The notes: generated by a model from the letters alone, not told the origin. Positions 33,975 to 44,049 are shown, numbered from the stretch's first letter. The stretch is 64,000 bases of DNA from Clostridiales bacterium (GCA_018364635.1 JAGZLR010000002.1:46497-110496), one strand, 5' to 3'. A program made the numbers and translations.

Positions 33975-35816
33975 ATGGGAAAAATTATTGGAATTGACTT
34001 AGGTACAACAAACTCATGTGTAGCAGTAATGGAAGGCGGACAGCCAACTGTCATTGTTAATTCTGATGGCGCCAGAACAACCCCATCTGTTGTAGGTTTT
34101 GCAAAAAATGGCGACCGTTTAGTGGGTGAGACTGCAAAACGTCAAGCAATTACAAATCCTGATAACACAATCAGTTCCATTAAAAGACATATGGGAGAAA
34201 ATTACAAAGTAACAATCAATGAAAAGGCTTATTCTCCACAGGAAATTTCGGCAATGGTTTTACAGAAACTGAAGGCTGATGCGGAAAGTTACTTGGGTGA
34301 GACTGTATCAGAAGCTGTTATTACTGTGCCTGCTTATTTTAATGATGCACAGAGACAGGCAACAAAAGACGCTGGTAGAATTGCAGGGCTTGATGTAAAA
34401 CGTATTATTAACGAGCCAACAGCCGCAGCGCTTGCATATGGTCTTGATAACGAAAATGAACAAAAAATTATGGTTTATGACCTTGGCGGCGGTACATTCG
34501 ATGTTTCTATTATCGAGATTGGCGATGGCGTAGTTGAGGTACTTGCTACAAATGGTAATACTCGTCTTGGCGGTGATGATTTTGACCAAAGAGTGATTGA
34601 TTATCTTGTCTCAGAGTTTAAAAAGGCAGAAGGCATGGATCTGACTAGTGATAAAATGGCTATGCAGAGATTAAAAGAAGCAGCAGAAAAGGCTAAAAAA
34701 GAGTTATCTTCTGTGACAAGTGCCAACATCAATCTTCCATTTATTACAATGAATCAAGATGGGCCAAAACATTTAGATATTACATTATCCAGAGCTAAAT
34801 TTGATGAATTGACAAGTGATCTCGTAGATGCTACAATGACTCCTGTAAAAAATGCACTTTCTGATGCAGGCCTTTCTGCAAGTGAGATAGATAAAGTGCT
34901 TCTTGTAGGTGGTTCTACAAGAATTCCAGCGGTACAAGAGGCTGTAAAAAAATATACAGGAAAAGAGCCATTTAAGGGAATCAATCCTGATGAATGTGTT
35001 GCAGTAGGGGCTTCTATTCAAGGTGGTAAATTGGCAGGAGATGAAGGAGCAGGAAGTGTTCTTCTTCTGGATGTTACTCCACTTTCCTTAGGGATTGAGA
35101 CATTGGGTGGCGTAGCAACAAAGCTTATTGAGAGAAACACCACAATTCCTACAAGTAAGAAACAGGTATTCTCTACAGCGGAAGATAATCAGACTGCGGT
35201 TGATATCCATGTAGTACAGGGTGAAAGACCTTTGGCAAAAGACAATAAGACATTAGGACAATTCCGTCTGGATGGAATCGCACCTGCAAGAAGGGGTGTG
35301 CCTCAGATTGAAGTTTCCTTTGATATTGATGCTAATGGTATTGTAAATGTATCTGCAAAAGATCTTGGAACAGGAAAAGAACAGAAGATTACAATCACAT
35401 CTGGTTCTAATTTAAGTGAGGATGAGATTGATAAAGCAGTAAAAGAAGCAGAACAGTATGCAGAAGCAGATAAGAAGAAAAAAGAGGCTATTGATGCAAA
35501 AAATGAAGCTGATTCCTATGTATTCCAGACTGAAAAAACCTTAAAAGAACTGGAAGGCAAGATCGATGATACAGAGAAAGCTGCTGTAGAAGCAAAAATG
35601 AATGAATTGAAAGATTTATCAGATAAGATGAATGTTGATACAATGTCTGAATCTGATGTTAAGAGTTTAAAAGATGCAACAGAGGCTTTAAAGCAGGAGT
35701 TCTATAAGATCAGTGAAAAACTGTACCAGCAGCAGGCAGCAGCAGGGGATGCACAAGGCGCAGCGCCAAATGGTGATCCAAACGTTGTAGATGGTGAGTT
35801 TACAGAAAAGAACTAA
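33975..35816 (+). CDS. dnaK: Chaperone DnaK (Hsp70)
   Basis: The 613-residue Hsp70 is complete: ATPase domain ([60 protein letters not shown]), the interdomain linker ([16 protein letters not shown]), the substrate-binding domain (to about 500) and the helical lid, ending in a Gly/Ala/Gln-rich tail. Like other Firmicutes proteins it lacks the long insert of proteobacterial DnaK in lobe I. A very strong GGAGG precedes the ATG. Confidence 0.99.
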   Translation: MGKIIGIDLGTTNSCVAVMEGGQPTVIVNSDGARTTPSVVGFAKNGDRLVGETAKRQAITNPDNTISSIKRHMGENYKVTINEKAYSPQEISAMVLQKLKADAESYLGETVSEAVITVPAYFNDAQRQATKDAGRIAGLDVKRIINEPTAAALAYGLDNENEQKIMVYDLGGGTFDVSIIEIGDGVVEVLATNGNTRLGGDDFDQRVIDYLVSEFKKAEGMDLTSDKMAMQRLKEAAEKAKKELSSVTSANINLPFITMNQDGPKHLDITLSRAKFDELTSDLVDATMTPVKNALSDAGLSASEIDKVLLVGGSTRIPAVQEAVKKYTGKEPFKGINPDECVAVGASIQGGKLAGDEGAGSVLLLDVTPLSLGIETLGGVATKLIERNTTIPTSKKQVFSTAEDNQTAVDIHVVQGERPLAKDNKTLGQFRLDGIAPARRGVPQIEVSFDIDANGIVNVSAKDLGTGKEQKITITSGSNLSEDEIDKAVKEAEQYAEADKKKKEAIDAKNEADSYVFQTEKTLKELEGKIDDTEKAAVEAKMNELKDLSDKMNVDTMSESDVKSLKDATEALKQEFYKISEKLYQQQAAAGDAQGAAPNGDPNVVDGEFTEKN

Positions 35817-35832
35817 GCGATAGATTATAAGA

Positions 35833-35858
35833 TTAACCGGCAGGAAACTGCCGGTTAA
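35833..35858 (+). other. GAAA-tetraloop hairpin between dnaK and dnaJ
   Basis: TTAACCGGCAG (35833-35843) and CTGCCGGTTAA (35848-35858) form an 11-bp stem closed by a GNRA-type GAAA loop, with no T tract after it. Probable mRNA stability or processing element that lets dnaK exceed dnaJ. The function is inference. Confidence 0.65.
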
Positions 35859-35915
35859 TGGCTCTTTAAATGAAAACAGAAAGAAGTTTTGATTTTTTAG
35901 GCAGGTGAGAGAAAA

Positions 35916-37049
35916 GTGGCGGAAAAAAGAGATTATTATGAAATTCTCGGCGTAAGCAAAAATGCTACAGACAGTGAAATAAAAAAGGCATATAGAAAGC
36001 TTGCGAAAAAATATCATCCAGATGCAAATCCTGGAGACAAAGCGGCAGAGGAAAAGTTTAAGGAAATTGGCGAAGCCTATGAAGTGTTGAATGATCCAGA
36101 CAAGAAAGCAAAGTATGATCAGTTTGGCCATGCTGCTTTTGAACAAGGCGGTGCAGGTGGATTTGATGGATTCGGTGGTTTTGGTGGTTTCAGCGGTGGA
36201 TTTGGTGACTTAAATGACATTTTTGATATGTTTACTGGAGGAACAACTAGTAGGAGAAGAAGTAATGGACCAGAACGTGGTGCGGATGTTGGTGTTAATA
36301 TCCAGTTAACGTTTGAGGAAGCGGTTTTTGGCACTACGAAAAATATTCAAATAAATGTTAGCAGTGAATGTGATACTTGTCGTGGCAGTGGTGCAAAACC
36401 TGGAACACATGCGGAGACTTGCTCTAAATGTGGCGGTACAGGTCAGGAAACATTCGTACAACAATCTATTTTTGGTGCAATGAGAAGCGTCCGCACTTGC
36501 AGCAATTGTCATGGTACAGGTAAAATTATTAAGGAACCTTGTCAGACTTGTCGTGGAACAGGTACAGTGCGAAAGAAAAAGAGCTTTGATGTTAAAATTC
36601 CAAAGGGAATTGATAATGGACAGACAATTCGTATGGCTGGATGCGGAGAAGCAGGGAAACGTGGCGGCCCAAGTGGAGATCTTTTAGTTACGGTTTATGT
36701 CAAAACAGATCCATATTTTGTTCGTAAAGGGATGGATGTTTACTGTGATATACCAATCTCTTTTGTTCAGGCTGCATTGGGAGATGAGATCAAGATTAGG
36801 ACATTAGAAGGAGAAGAGGCTTATTCCCTCAAGGCTGGAACACAACCAGAATCTACAGTCTGCTTAAAAAATAAGGGTATATGCAGTTTGAGAAATAACC
36901 GTGTACGTGGTGACATGTATCTTACTTTTAAGGTGAAAGTACCAACAGACCTAACACAAAAACAAAAGGATTTGTTGTTGGAGTTTGATGGGAAGCTTTC
37001 TCAGAAAAAAAGCTGGAAAGAAAAAGCGAAAGATTTTTTTAATGAATAA
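35916..37049 (+). CDS. dnaJ: Chaperone DnaJ (Hsp40)
   Basis: This 377-residue type I J protein stimulates DnaK ATPase. It has a J domain with H34-P35-D36, a Gly/Phe-rich linker (about 70-100), and a zinc-finger region with four CxxCxGxG repeats ([32 protein letters not shown]). Two beta-barrel substrate domains follow. The start is GTG at 35916. It lies 99 bases after dnaK with a stable hairpin between, and is last in the operon. Confidence 0.98.
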   Translation: MAEKRDYYEILGVSKNATDSEIKKAYRKLAKKYHPDANPGDKAAEEKFKEIGEAYEVLNDPDKKAKYDQFGHAAFEQGGAGGFDGFGGFGGFSGGFGDLNDIFDMFTGGTTSRRRSNGPERGADVGVNIQLTFEEAVFGTTKNIQINVSSECDTCRGSGAKPGTHAETCSKCGGTGQETFVQQSIFGAMRSVRTCSNCHGTGKIIKEPCQTCRGTGTVRKKKSFDVKIPKGIDNGQTIRMAGCGEAGKRGGPSGDLLVTVYVKTDPYFVRKGMDVYCDIPISFVQAALGDEIKIRTLEGEEAYSLKAGTQPESTVCLKNKGICSLRNNRVRGDMYLTFKVKVPTDLTQKQKDLLLEFDGKLSQKKSWKEKAKDFFNE

Positions 37050-37050
37050 T

Positions 37051-37081
37051 AAAAATGCCTGGATATACCAGGTATTTTTTT
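37051..37081 (+). terminator. Terminator of the heat-shock operon
   Basis: AAAAATGCCTGG (37051-37062) pairs with CCAGGTATTTTT (37068-37079), with one G-T wobble, then more T. Confidence 0.88.
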
Positions 37082-37198
37082 GTTTGCAGAAAATAGTAAT
37101 ATGTAAAATCGGTATCAACTAGCACAAAATAACATACATTTTAGAGATAAATGAGGAAAAAGCTGTCAATATCTTGTAATTGGTCAAGGTTGTAGAAC

Positions 37199-37228
37199 TT
37201 GACATAGTGGTTTTCCCTATGTTTTAAT
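37199..37228 (+). promoter_or_regulatory. Promoter of the DUF1538-PII unit with inverted repeat
   Basis: TTGACA (37199-37204), 18 bases, TTTAAT (37223-37228). Arms ACATAG (37202-37207) and CTATGT (37217-37222) form an inverted repeat within the spacer, where a bound repressor would exclude polymerase. Confidence 0.5.
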
Positions 37229-37279
37229 TAAAAAATATTGTATTGTGAAATAAAAATAGAAAATGACTGAGAAAGAAGG

Positions 37280-38866
37280 GTGGTAGATCAATTGATACCA
37301 ATAGAATGTAAAGAGTTTCAGCGTAAAGCGCTGGATAGGTTTATCTCATTATTAAAAGAAAAATGGGGTGAGGCTTCAAGAGCGGTGCTTCCCATTGTGG
37401 GAATTGTGCTTATACTGTGTTTTAGTATCTCACCTATTTCTCCTAGTATCCTACTTTGTTTTCTTCTAGGTGCAGTGCTTTTAATGGTGGGGATGATGTT
37501 CTTTACTTTGGGAGCAGAAATTTCTATGTCGCCTATGGGCGAAAGAATAGGAACATGCCTTACCAAAAGCAAAAATTTATTCGTTCTATTATTTCTAGCC
37601 TTTTTTTTGGGGTTTATCATCACAATTTCTGAGCCGGACTTACAGGTTTTAGCACAACAAGTGCCTGCCGTGCCCAATGCAGTTTTGATTCTTGCTGTAG
37701 CTGTTGGGGTAGGTTGTTTTCTTGCAATTGCACTTTTGAGAATGCTATTTGGCATACCTCTTCCACAGATGCTGTTAGTATTTTATATCTTCATTTTTCT
37801 ATTGGCCTTTTTTGTTCCAGACAATTTTTTAAGCGTAGCATTTGATTCGGGTGGAGTTACAACTGGGCCGATGACCGTTCCATTTATTATGGCTTTGGGT
37901 GTCGGGGTATCGGCAATACGAAATGACAGACATGCAGCTGATGACAGTTTTGGTTTAGTCGCCCTCTGCTCGATTGGTCCAATTATGGCAGTACTGTTAT
38001 TGGGAATTATGTATCATCCGCAAGACAGTTTGTATGTAGCACCGACAATACCGGAGATTCAAAATTCCTTAGAACTATGGCGCCTCTTTCAAGTGGGGCT
38101 TCCAACTTATATGCTAGAGATTTCTATTTCTCTATTACCAATTATCCTATTTTTTGTTATTTTTCAATTGACTGTTTTAAAACTCTCCACACAAAAGGTG
38201 ACAAAAATTATTGTAGGTTTGATTTATACTTATGTAGGTCTTGTTTTGTTTTTGACAGGTGCTAACGTTGGTTTTGTGCCTGCTGGAAATTATTTAGGCC
38301 AAATATTGACAAGAATGGATTATCCACAGATTATTGTGCCTATTGCAATGCTTATGGGATACTTTATTGTAAAGGCTGAACCAGCGGTCTACGTTTTAAA
38401 TAAACAGGTGGAAGAAATGACAGATGGTGCAATTACTTCCAAAGCTATGGGTACAGCGTTATCAGTTGGCGTTGCAGTATCTCTTGGTATTGCAATGATT
38501 CGAGTTTTAACAGGAATATCAGTATTGTGGATTTTGATTCCAGGTTATGCAGTAGCGATAGGAATTTCATTTTTTGTACCTCCGATTTATACAGCAGTGG
38601 CATTTGACGCTGGTGGCGTTGCGTCAGGGCCTATGGCAACGACTTTTCTGCTTCCATTGGCTCAGGGGGCCTGTATGGCGACAGGAGGCGATATTGTAAC
38701 TGATGCCTTTGGTGTAGTGGCTATGGTAGCTATGACACCTCTTATTACAGTGCAGGTTTTGGGTTTGGTGTCACAAATCAGCAAAAAACGCAAAGCTAGA
38801 TCTGTAAAAATTGGATCTGAAATGGTATATGATCTGTTAGATGATAATGCAATTATTGATTTATAA
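37280..38866 (+). CDS. DUF1538 family polytopic membrane protein
   Basis: The 528-residue integral membrane protein is built from two homologous halves. The signature AFDSGGVTTGPM near residue 187 recurs as AFDAGGVASGPM near residue 440, each followed by DDSFGLVAL / TDAFGVVAM. This inverted or tandem-repeat layout is typical of transporters. The substrate of DUF1538 is not known. A tandem PII-like gene follows 23 bases later and probably encodes its regulator. A TTG at 37292 with AAGGGTGG upstream is as plausible a start as the GTG at 37280. Confidence 0.85.
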   Translation: MVDQLIPIECKEFQRKALDRFISLLKEKWGEASRAVLPIVGIVLILCFSISPISPSILLCFLLGAVLLMVGMMFFTLGAEISMSPMGERIGTCLTKSKNLFVLLFLAFFLGFIITISEPDLQVLAQQVPAVPNAVLILAVAVGVGCFLAIALLRMLFGIPLPQMLLVFYIFIFLLAFFVPDNFLSVAFDSGGVTTGPMTVPFIMALGVGVSAIRNDRHAADDSFGLVALCSIGPIMAVLLLGIMYHPQDSLYVAPTIPEIQNSLELWRLFQVGLPTYMLEISISLLPIILFFVIFQLTVLKLSTQKVTKIIVGLIYTYVGLVLFLTGANVGFVPAGNYLGQILTRMDYPQIIVPIAMLMGYFIVKAEPAVYVLNKQVEEMTDGAITSKAMGTALSVGVAVSLGIAMIRVLTGISVLWILIPGYAVAIGISFFVPPIYTAVAFDAGGVASGPMATTFLLPLAQGACMATGGDIVTDAFGVVAMVAMTPLITVQVLGLVSQISKKRKARSVKIGSEMVYDLLDDNAIIDL

Positions 38867-38889
38867 GATAAAGAGAAGGAGGAATTTTT

Positions 38890-39591
38890 GTGAGCGAGCT
38901 ATACTTATTGGTCACGATTGTTGACAGAAATCAAAATAGAAACTTCATTTCTTTTTATCAGGATTATAGTATTGGTGTGATCTTTAATACGTTAGGCAAG
39001 GGGACTGCGGATTCTGAAATTTTAGATTCCTTTGGGTTGGAGGCAACAGAAAAAGCGATTCAGTTTTCTATTATTACAGGAGAGGTCTGGAAAAACGTAA
39101 AAAAGGGACTTCATAAAGAGATGAGAATTGATATTCCTGGAACAGGCATTGGTTTTATTTTGCCATTAAGCAGCATTGGTGGAAAAAAGCAGTTACAGTT
39201 TTTGATAGGAGGCCAGCGGTTTTTCAAAAAGGAGGAGTCGATTTTGAAGGGAACAAAATATGAGCTTTTAGTGATGATTGCTAACCAAGGTTATACAGAA
39301 CGGATTATGGATATTGCAAGAAGCGCAAATGCATCTGGTGGTACAGTTATTCATGCGAAAGGTACAGGAATGGAAAGTGCGGAAAAGTTTCTCGGCGTCT
39401 CCCTAGCATCAGAAAAAGAAATAATCTTTAGTGTGGTGAGAACATCTGACAAAAGAAAAATTATGCAGGCAGTTATGGAGGAGGCGGGCTTAAAAAGTAA
39501 AGCAGGTACTATTTTATTTTCTCTTCCAGTTACAAGTATTGCAGGAATTCGTGCAATTGAGGGCATTGAAGACGAAGAAATAGAACAATAG
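38890..39591 (+). CDS. Tandem PII-like regulatory protein
   Basis: The 233-residue protein contains two PII (GlnB-like) ferredoxin-fold domains, about 1-115 and 120-225. The second is clearer: YELLVMIANQGYTERIMDIARSA, then GGTVIHAKGTG at the T-loop start (cf. GGTV..VRGxG), ending TILFSLPVTSIAGI. The uridylylated tyrosine of classical GlnB is not evident. PII proteins bind ATP/ADP and metabolites and gate partner transporters. The 23-base gap after the DUF1538 gene, GGAGG and GTG start imply a joint unit like glnK-amtB. A terminator follows. Confidence 0.75.
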   Translation: MSELYLLVTIVDRNQNRNFISFYQDYSIGVIFNTLGKGTADSEILDSFGLEATEKAIQFSIITGEVWKNVKKGLHKEMRIDIPGTGIGFILPLSSIGGKKQLQFLIGGQRFFKKEESILKGTKYELLVMIANQGYTERIMDIARSANASGGTVIHAKGTGMESAEKFLGVSLASEKEIIFSVVRTSDKRKIMQAVMEEAGLKSKAGTILFSLPVTSIAGIRAIEGIEDEEIEQ

Positions 39592-39619
39592 AGTGCATGT
39601 AAAAATGCGCTCTATTTTT
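39587..39619 (+). terminator. Terminator of the DUF1538-PII unit
   Basis: AATAGAGTGCAT (39587-39598) pairs with ATGCGCTCTATT (39605-39616), with one wobble, then T to 39619. Confidence 0.88.
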
Positions 39620-39745
39620 ATGTATCGGATACTAAAAATAGGTCTTAGATTTTTCTACTTTCTGTATATTGACGGAAAGATAAAAACAATGTTTAATGAA
39701 AGAGTAGGTTAATGGAGTTATCTAAAAAGAAAGAGGGGAAGAAGT

Positions 39746-40924
39746 ATGCTTAATTTTGAATACTATGCACCAACAAAAGTAATATTTGGCAGGGGAACGG
39801 AAAGAGAAGTTGGAGCAGAAATTAAAACGTATGGTTGCAAGAAAGTTCTAGTACATTACGGGGGACAAAGTGCGCTCAAAAGTGGATTGTTGGATAGAGT
39901 GTTTCGGTCCTTAACCGAATCTGGAATAGAGTATGTCGCTTTGGGAGGTGTAGTGCCGAATCCAAGAATTAGCAAAGTCCGTGAAGGGGTAGCGCTTTGC
40001 CAACAAGAGAAAATTGATTTTATTTTAGCGGTAGGCGGCGGTAGTGTTATTGATTCAGCAAAAGCTATTGGTTATGGTGTTGCGTGCAACTGCGATCCAT
40101 GGAAAATATATACGAAGGAGATTGTGCCAGACCATTGTCTTCCTGTAGGAGTTATCTTAACGATTGCTGCTGCTGGAAGTGAAATGAGCAATTCTTCTGT
40201 TATCACCAATGAAGAGGGATGGCTCAAACGGGGATATAACGCTGATATTTGTAGGCCAAAGTTTGCAATTATGAATCCTGAATTGACTTACACTTTGCCG
40301 CCTTATCAGACGGCATGCGGCTGTACAGATATTATGATGCACACCATGGAAAGATACTTTACGACAGAAAAGCATGTGGAGCTTACAGACCAGCTTTGTG
40401 AAGGACTACTCAGAACCGTCTATCGTAATACATTAAAGGTTATGGAACAGCCAGACAACTATGACGCACGAGCTGAAATTATGTGGGCTGGAAGTCTATC
40501 TCACAATGGACTGATGGGCACAGGAAGAAATCAAGACTTTGCGACACATCAATTAGAGCATGAGCTGGGTGGAATGTTTGATGTGGCACACGGAGCAGGC
40601 CTTGCTGCGCTTTGGGGCAGTTGGGCTCGATATGTAATGCATCAAGACATTGGGCGATTTGCACAATTTGCTGTAAATGTTATGGGGTGCGTCATGAATT
40701 ATGAAGATCCGAAGGAAACAGCTTATGCAGGTATTGAAGCGATGGAGGAATTTTATAAAAAGATTGGTATGCCAACTTCAATTCATGACATGGGAATTGA
40801 ATTGACAGATATCCAAATAAAAGAATTGGCAGAAAAATGTTCTTTCTTTGGCAAAAGAAAAATTGGTCAGTTTGTCCAATTAGATATTCCAGACATGATT
40901 GAAATTTATAAAATGGCAAGATGA
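39746..40924 (+). CDS. Iron-containing NADPH-dependent alcohol dehydrogenase (BdhA/YqhD type)
   Basis: This 392-residue enzyme reduces aldehydes to alcohols, as butanol dehydrogenases do in clostridial fermentation. The nucleotide-binding domain has AVGGGSVIDSAKA. Metal ligands are visible in CTDIMMHTMERYF (Asp, His), ATHQLEHELGG (His) and VAHGAGLA (His). BdhA/YqhD-type features include PTKVIFGRGTE and the GGVVPNPR motif. It stands alone between two terminators. The physiological aldehyde cannot be deduced. Confidence 0.93.
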   Translation: MLNFEYYAPTKVIFGRGTEREVGAEIKTYGCKKVLVHYGGQSALKSGLLDRVFRSLTESGIEYVALGGVVPNPRISKVREGVALCQQEKIDFILAVGGGSVIDSAKAIGYGVACNCDPWKIYTKEIVPDHCLPVGVILTIAAAGSEMSNSSVITNEEGWLKRGYNADICRPKFAIMNPELTYTLPPYQTACGCTDIMMHTMERYFTTEKHVELTDQLCEGLLRTVYRNTLKVMEQPDNYDARAEIMWAGSLSHNGLMGTGRNQDFATHQLEHELGGMFDVAHGAGLAALWGSWARYVMHQDIGRFAQFAVNVMGCVMNYEDPKETAYAGIEAMEEFYKKIGMPTSIHDMGIELTDIQIKELAEKCSFFGKRKIGQFVQLDIPDMIEIYKMAR

Positions 40925-40935
40925 ATAAATGAGAA

Positions 40936-40968
40936 AAAACCGGTGATAACCACCGGTTTTATTTTTTT
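40936..40968 (+). terminator. Terminator of the alcohol dehydrogenase gene
   Basis: AAAACCGGTG (40936-40945) pairs with CACCGGTTTT (40951-40960), then ATTTTTTTT. The following 400 bases to 41369 are very AT-rich and hold only the promoter and inverted repeat below. Confidence 0.9.
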
Positions 40969-41263
40969 TAAAAGAGTGAAGAAAGAATTCAAGAGAAAAA
41001 AAGTGAATACAATTTTTATTTTTTGGGATAAAGAAGTGTAAATTTTATGTTTGAAGGTTTATTTTAATATTAAAAAAGGGATGTATAAAAATGACTTGTA
41101 AACAACTTTCACATTATACAAAGCAAATAAATGAGTATTTGAAGAGAAAAAAGTTTTTTGTTTTATATTTATGATAAAAATTCTAAATTTTGAATAAAAA
41201 TCGAAATATGTCTAAAAAAAAATGGAAAAATAGCTAAAAAATATAAAACATGCCTGATATTAG

Positions 41264-41326
41264 TTGCAAAGTAAATCTTTTATTATTATAATATATAACA
41301 ATAACGTGAGATGGAAAAACGTTATT
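41264..41326 (+). promoter_or_regulatory. Promoter and inverted repeat upstream of the TRAP solute-binding protein gene
   Basis: TTGCAA (41264-41269), 17 bases, TATAAT (41287-41292). Arms AATAACGT (41300-41307) and ACGTTATT (41319-41326) lie directly at the expected start site, either as an operator or as a hairpin at the 5' end of the mRNA. Confidence 0.55.
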
Positions 41327-41369
41327 ATAACTTTAAAAAAAGGGGTTTATTGAAAGGGGATAGTTTAGT

Positions 41370-42500
41370 ATGAAAAGGTTTGCAGCGGTAGTAATGTCGG
41401 CAGCAATGGTAGCTTCTTTGGCAGCATGTTCCTCTAATGATTCGAAACCAGCAGATGCTCCAGCAGCGTCTTCCAAACCAGCTGCCAGTGCTAGCTCTTC
41501 TCAGGAGAAAGAGCCTGCAAAAAGTACAGCAGCTTCAGGTGAAACAGATTATACACAAGGAGAGAGCTTGGTTATCCGTACAGGACATGCCAATCCTGAA
41601 GGTACACCAATGGCAGAAGGTCATAATGAATTTAAACGTCAAGTGGAAGAGATGACAGGTGGAAGAATTGAAGTGCAAGTATATTCTAACGCCCAGTTGG
41701 GTTCTGACCGAGAACTGATTGAAGCGGTTCAGATGGGCAATGTAGAAATCTGTACACCAACAAGCACACCGGTAGCTTCTTTTGCACCTGATTACTTTGT
41801 ATATGATTCCCCATTTATGTTTACAACAAGAGAACAGGGACGTGCTGTATTTGAAGATCCTGAAATTGTAGAGAAAGTAAAAAGTTTCTCTCATGACGCT
41901 AACTTGTTATATATGAGTACATGGGAAAACGGATTCCGTCATGTGACATGTAATAAAGAAATTAGAACACCAGAGCAGATGAAAGGCCTAAAGATTAGAA
42001 CGATGGAAAATGAACTTCACTTAGCAGTTTGGAAAGCGATGGGCGCAAATCCAACACCAATGGCCTATGGTGAGCTTTATACTGCATTGCAGCAGAGGAC
42101 GATTGATGCTCAGGAGAATCCTTACGCACAGGCTGTTCAGACTAAATTCTATGAAGTTCAATCACATTTGATTGAGACAAGCCATATGTATCTTCCATTT
42201 ATCGTTTTAGGCGGTGTGGAATGGTATGATAATCTTTCAGAGGAAGATAAATTTGTTGTCGATACTTGCATGGAAAAAGCGACAGATTATGAATTTGAAT
42301 TTGCGGCAGAAATGGAAGCACAGTTCCGTCAAGAACTGATTGATCAAGGCATGACAATTGTTACTTTGACAGAAGAGGAAAGAGATGTATTCAAACAGAT
42401 GTGTGAGGATGCAGGCATTCGTCAGATGGCAATTGATAAATGTACAGATAAAGAGTTTGCAAATCTTTTCTATGAGAAGGTAGATGCTTCTACAAAATAA
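41370..42500 (+). CDS. TRAP-type solute-binding lipoprotein (DctP family)
   Basis: The 376-residue protein has a lipoprotein signal (VVMSAAMVASLAAC, lipobox LAAC) and a Ser/Ala/Pro-rich linker. The DctP fold follows, with LVIRTGHANPEGTPMAEGHNEF, YSNAQLGSDRELIEAVQMGNVEI, MKGLKIRTMEN (the conserved Arg that binds carboxylates) and MAYGELYTALQQRTIDAQENP. It captures an organic acid outside the membrane. No DctQ or DctM membrane subunit gene is adjacent. The next gene encodes an unrelated secreted protein, so this is an orphan binding protein in this window. It has its own promoter and a strong terminator. Confidence 0.93.
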   Translation: MKRFAAVVMSAAMVASLAACSSNDSKPADAPAASSKPAASASSSQEKEPAKSTAASGETDYTQGESLVIRTGHANPEGTPMAEGHNEFKRQVEEMTGGRIEVQVYSNAQLGSDRELIEAVQMGNVEICTPTSTPVASFAPDYFVYDSPFMFTTREQGRAVFEDPEIVEKVKSFSHDANLLYMSTWENGFRHVTCNKEIRTPEQMKGLKIRTMENELHLAVWKAMGANPTPMAYGELYTALQQRTIDAQENPYAQAVQTKFYEVQSHLIETSHMYLPFIVLGGVEWYDNLSEEDKFVVDTCMEKATDYEFEFAAEMEAQFRQELIDQGMTIVTLTEEERDVFKQMCEDAGIRQMAIDKCTDKEFANLFYEKVDASTK

Positions 42501-42541
42501 ATAATAGAAACTCCCGGTTATGCCGGGAGTTTCTATTATTT
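42499..42541 (+). terminator. Strong terminator after the TRAP binding-protein gene
   Basis: A 19-bp perfect stem (42499-42517 with 42523-42541) with loop TTATG. The arms contain ACTCCCGG and CCGGGAGT. Confidence 0.92.
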
Positions 42542-42573
42542 TAATAAAAAGATTCAGAAAGGAGTTGGTTGTA

Positions 42574-43941
42574 TTGACAATTAATGGTGTGAAGCTTTCT
42601 GTTGCAATTTTATCAAGTATCGTAATTCCTAATTTATCAGCCTATGCGTATGACACTATGGATTATACTGGGAAGATCCAAGTGGAGGGAAGAGGATATG
42701 TAAACTATAGTTCTGCTAGGATGGTGGATGATGAAGTGTATATTCCTTTGGATGAATTGGGGATATATACAGAAAAGGAGGGGGTCTGGGACCAGTCATC
42801 AAATATTGTGAAAATAAGGTACAAAAATATACCGATTGGGAACTCTTCAGAGCTAGAGGGCAATAGATTTCCTCTGCTTGCAGCAGTGCCAGAAAAAAAT
42901 ATCTACCTATACGGTTTACAACCGCAAGGCATGGTACTCTATCAACAGGATCAGGCAATTTATATAGGGGGAGACTACTTATCTCCTAGGTTTTTTCTCC
43001 CTACAATTTTTGCAGAGGACTTTGATGGAGATAAAAGGGAAGACACAGCAGTAATTTTAACAGCAGACATAGATGGCCTTGTAGAAACATTATTTGTAGT
43101 TCCCACAGATCAGGCACAAAAGATACTTTATAATTTTACGATGGACTCCTATTTAACACAATTAAAGGATCATGTTACATTGGGTTATGGACAAAAAAAC
43201 GGAGAAATCAGTTTATACATAGACCAAAAGCGGTATCGCCTGAATTTGGAAGAGAACATAGAAAGCGATCCATTGGAAATATGTTTGGGAGACAGTGTTC
43301 ATTTTTATGCGGAAGGGAATCAGTTAAAAGGGGAATTTACTGTAAGCGTAACAGCAAATAGACAAGCTCAATTCATAGGAATATTGACGGCAGATATTGA
43401 TTTTGACAAATCAAAAGGGTTTCTTTTGAATAATATTCAATTGCTACAAAATGAAGTGATTGTTGCTGGTTTAAAACAACGTGCAGAATATGTGATAGAA
43501 ACAGACTTAAACGTGCAGTCGTTTTTCAATGGAGCGATTATTGATTCTGCTGTGACGGAAAGCCCTTATGATCCATATTTTCCAGTGCCTAAGAGAGAGT
43601 TTCAGACACAAGAGGAAATAGAGAATACAATCAATGATATATATGCTTCCCAAACGCGAAAGAACCATTTTTTGAATTTTTTGAACAGTGTTCCTCCTTA
43701 TTATAAAGAAATCAATGGAAAACTATATGGTAACAAAAATCAAGGTGGAAAAGGGATGGCATTGGCAATCAAAGATGTTAGGATAGGAGCAATCAACGGA
43801 AATAGGGGGGTAATCTTATGCGACTATGAGATTTTTTTGGACGGATTTGTGCCGGGCACTTTGGAGGTGCCAATCGCGTATAAGGAAGGCGTGTGGAAGC
43901 TGGAAGAAAGTGTTTATGAAGTGTGGGAAAACATGGAATGA
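42574..43941 (+). CDS. Secreted protein with stalk domain, function unknown
   Basis: This 455-residue protein has a signal peptide (VKLSVAILSSIVIPNLSAYA) and one copper-amine-oxidase-N-like stalk domain (about 30-85; GRGYVNYSSARMVDDEVYIP, GVWDQSSNIVKIRY). A region containing DFDGDKREDTAVI, like the calcium loops of VCBS/FG-GAP repeats, follows. The rest is beta-rich and unrecognised. The TTG at 42574 is taken as the start because AGAAAGGAG ends 9 bases before it. Earlier in-frame codons lie inside the terminator of the preceding gene. Confidence 0.65.
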   Translation: MTINGVKLSVAILSSIVIPNLSAYAYDTMDYTGKIQVEGRGYVNYSSARMVDDEVYIPLDELGIYTEKEGVWDQSSNIVKIRYKNIPIGNSSELEGNRFPLLAAVPEKNIYLYGLQPQGMVLYQQDQAIYIGGDYLSPRFFLPTIFAEDFDGDKREDTAVILTADIDGLVETLFVVPTDQAQKILYNFTMDSYLTQLKDHVTLGYGQKNGEISLYIDQKRYRLNLEENIESDPLEICLGDSVHFYAEGNQLKGEFTVSVTANRQAQFIGILTADIDFDKSKGFLLNNIQLLQNEVIVAGLKQRAEYVIETDLNVQSFFNGAIIDSAVTESPYDPYFPVPKREFQTQEEIENTINDIYASQTRKNHFLNFLNSVPPYYKEINGKLYGNKNQGGKGMALAIKDVRIGAINGNRGVILCDYEIFLDGFVPGTLEVPIAYKEGVWKLEESVYEVWENME

Positions 43942-44009
43942 AAATATAAGGATTTTGTTATTTTATCAGTTTTGTATGGGCTTTAAAAAGAGAGTAAAAA
44001 TAAGGCATA

Positions 44010-44049
44010 AAAAAGGGGTAAGAAATGCAATGGTCTTCTTACCCTTTTT
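44010..44049. terminator. Bidirectional terminator between the stalk-domain gene and purK
   Basis: GGGTAAGAA (44016-44024) pairs with TTCTTACCC (44036-44044), flanked by an A run and a T run. Confidence 0.82.

Noticed and set aside
35688..36146. 152-codon minus-strand frame across the dnaK-dnaJ junction
   Set aside because: It is antisense to two certain genes, and its hydrophobic composition is what the complement of these codons would give.
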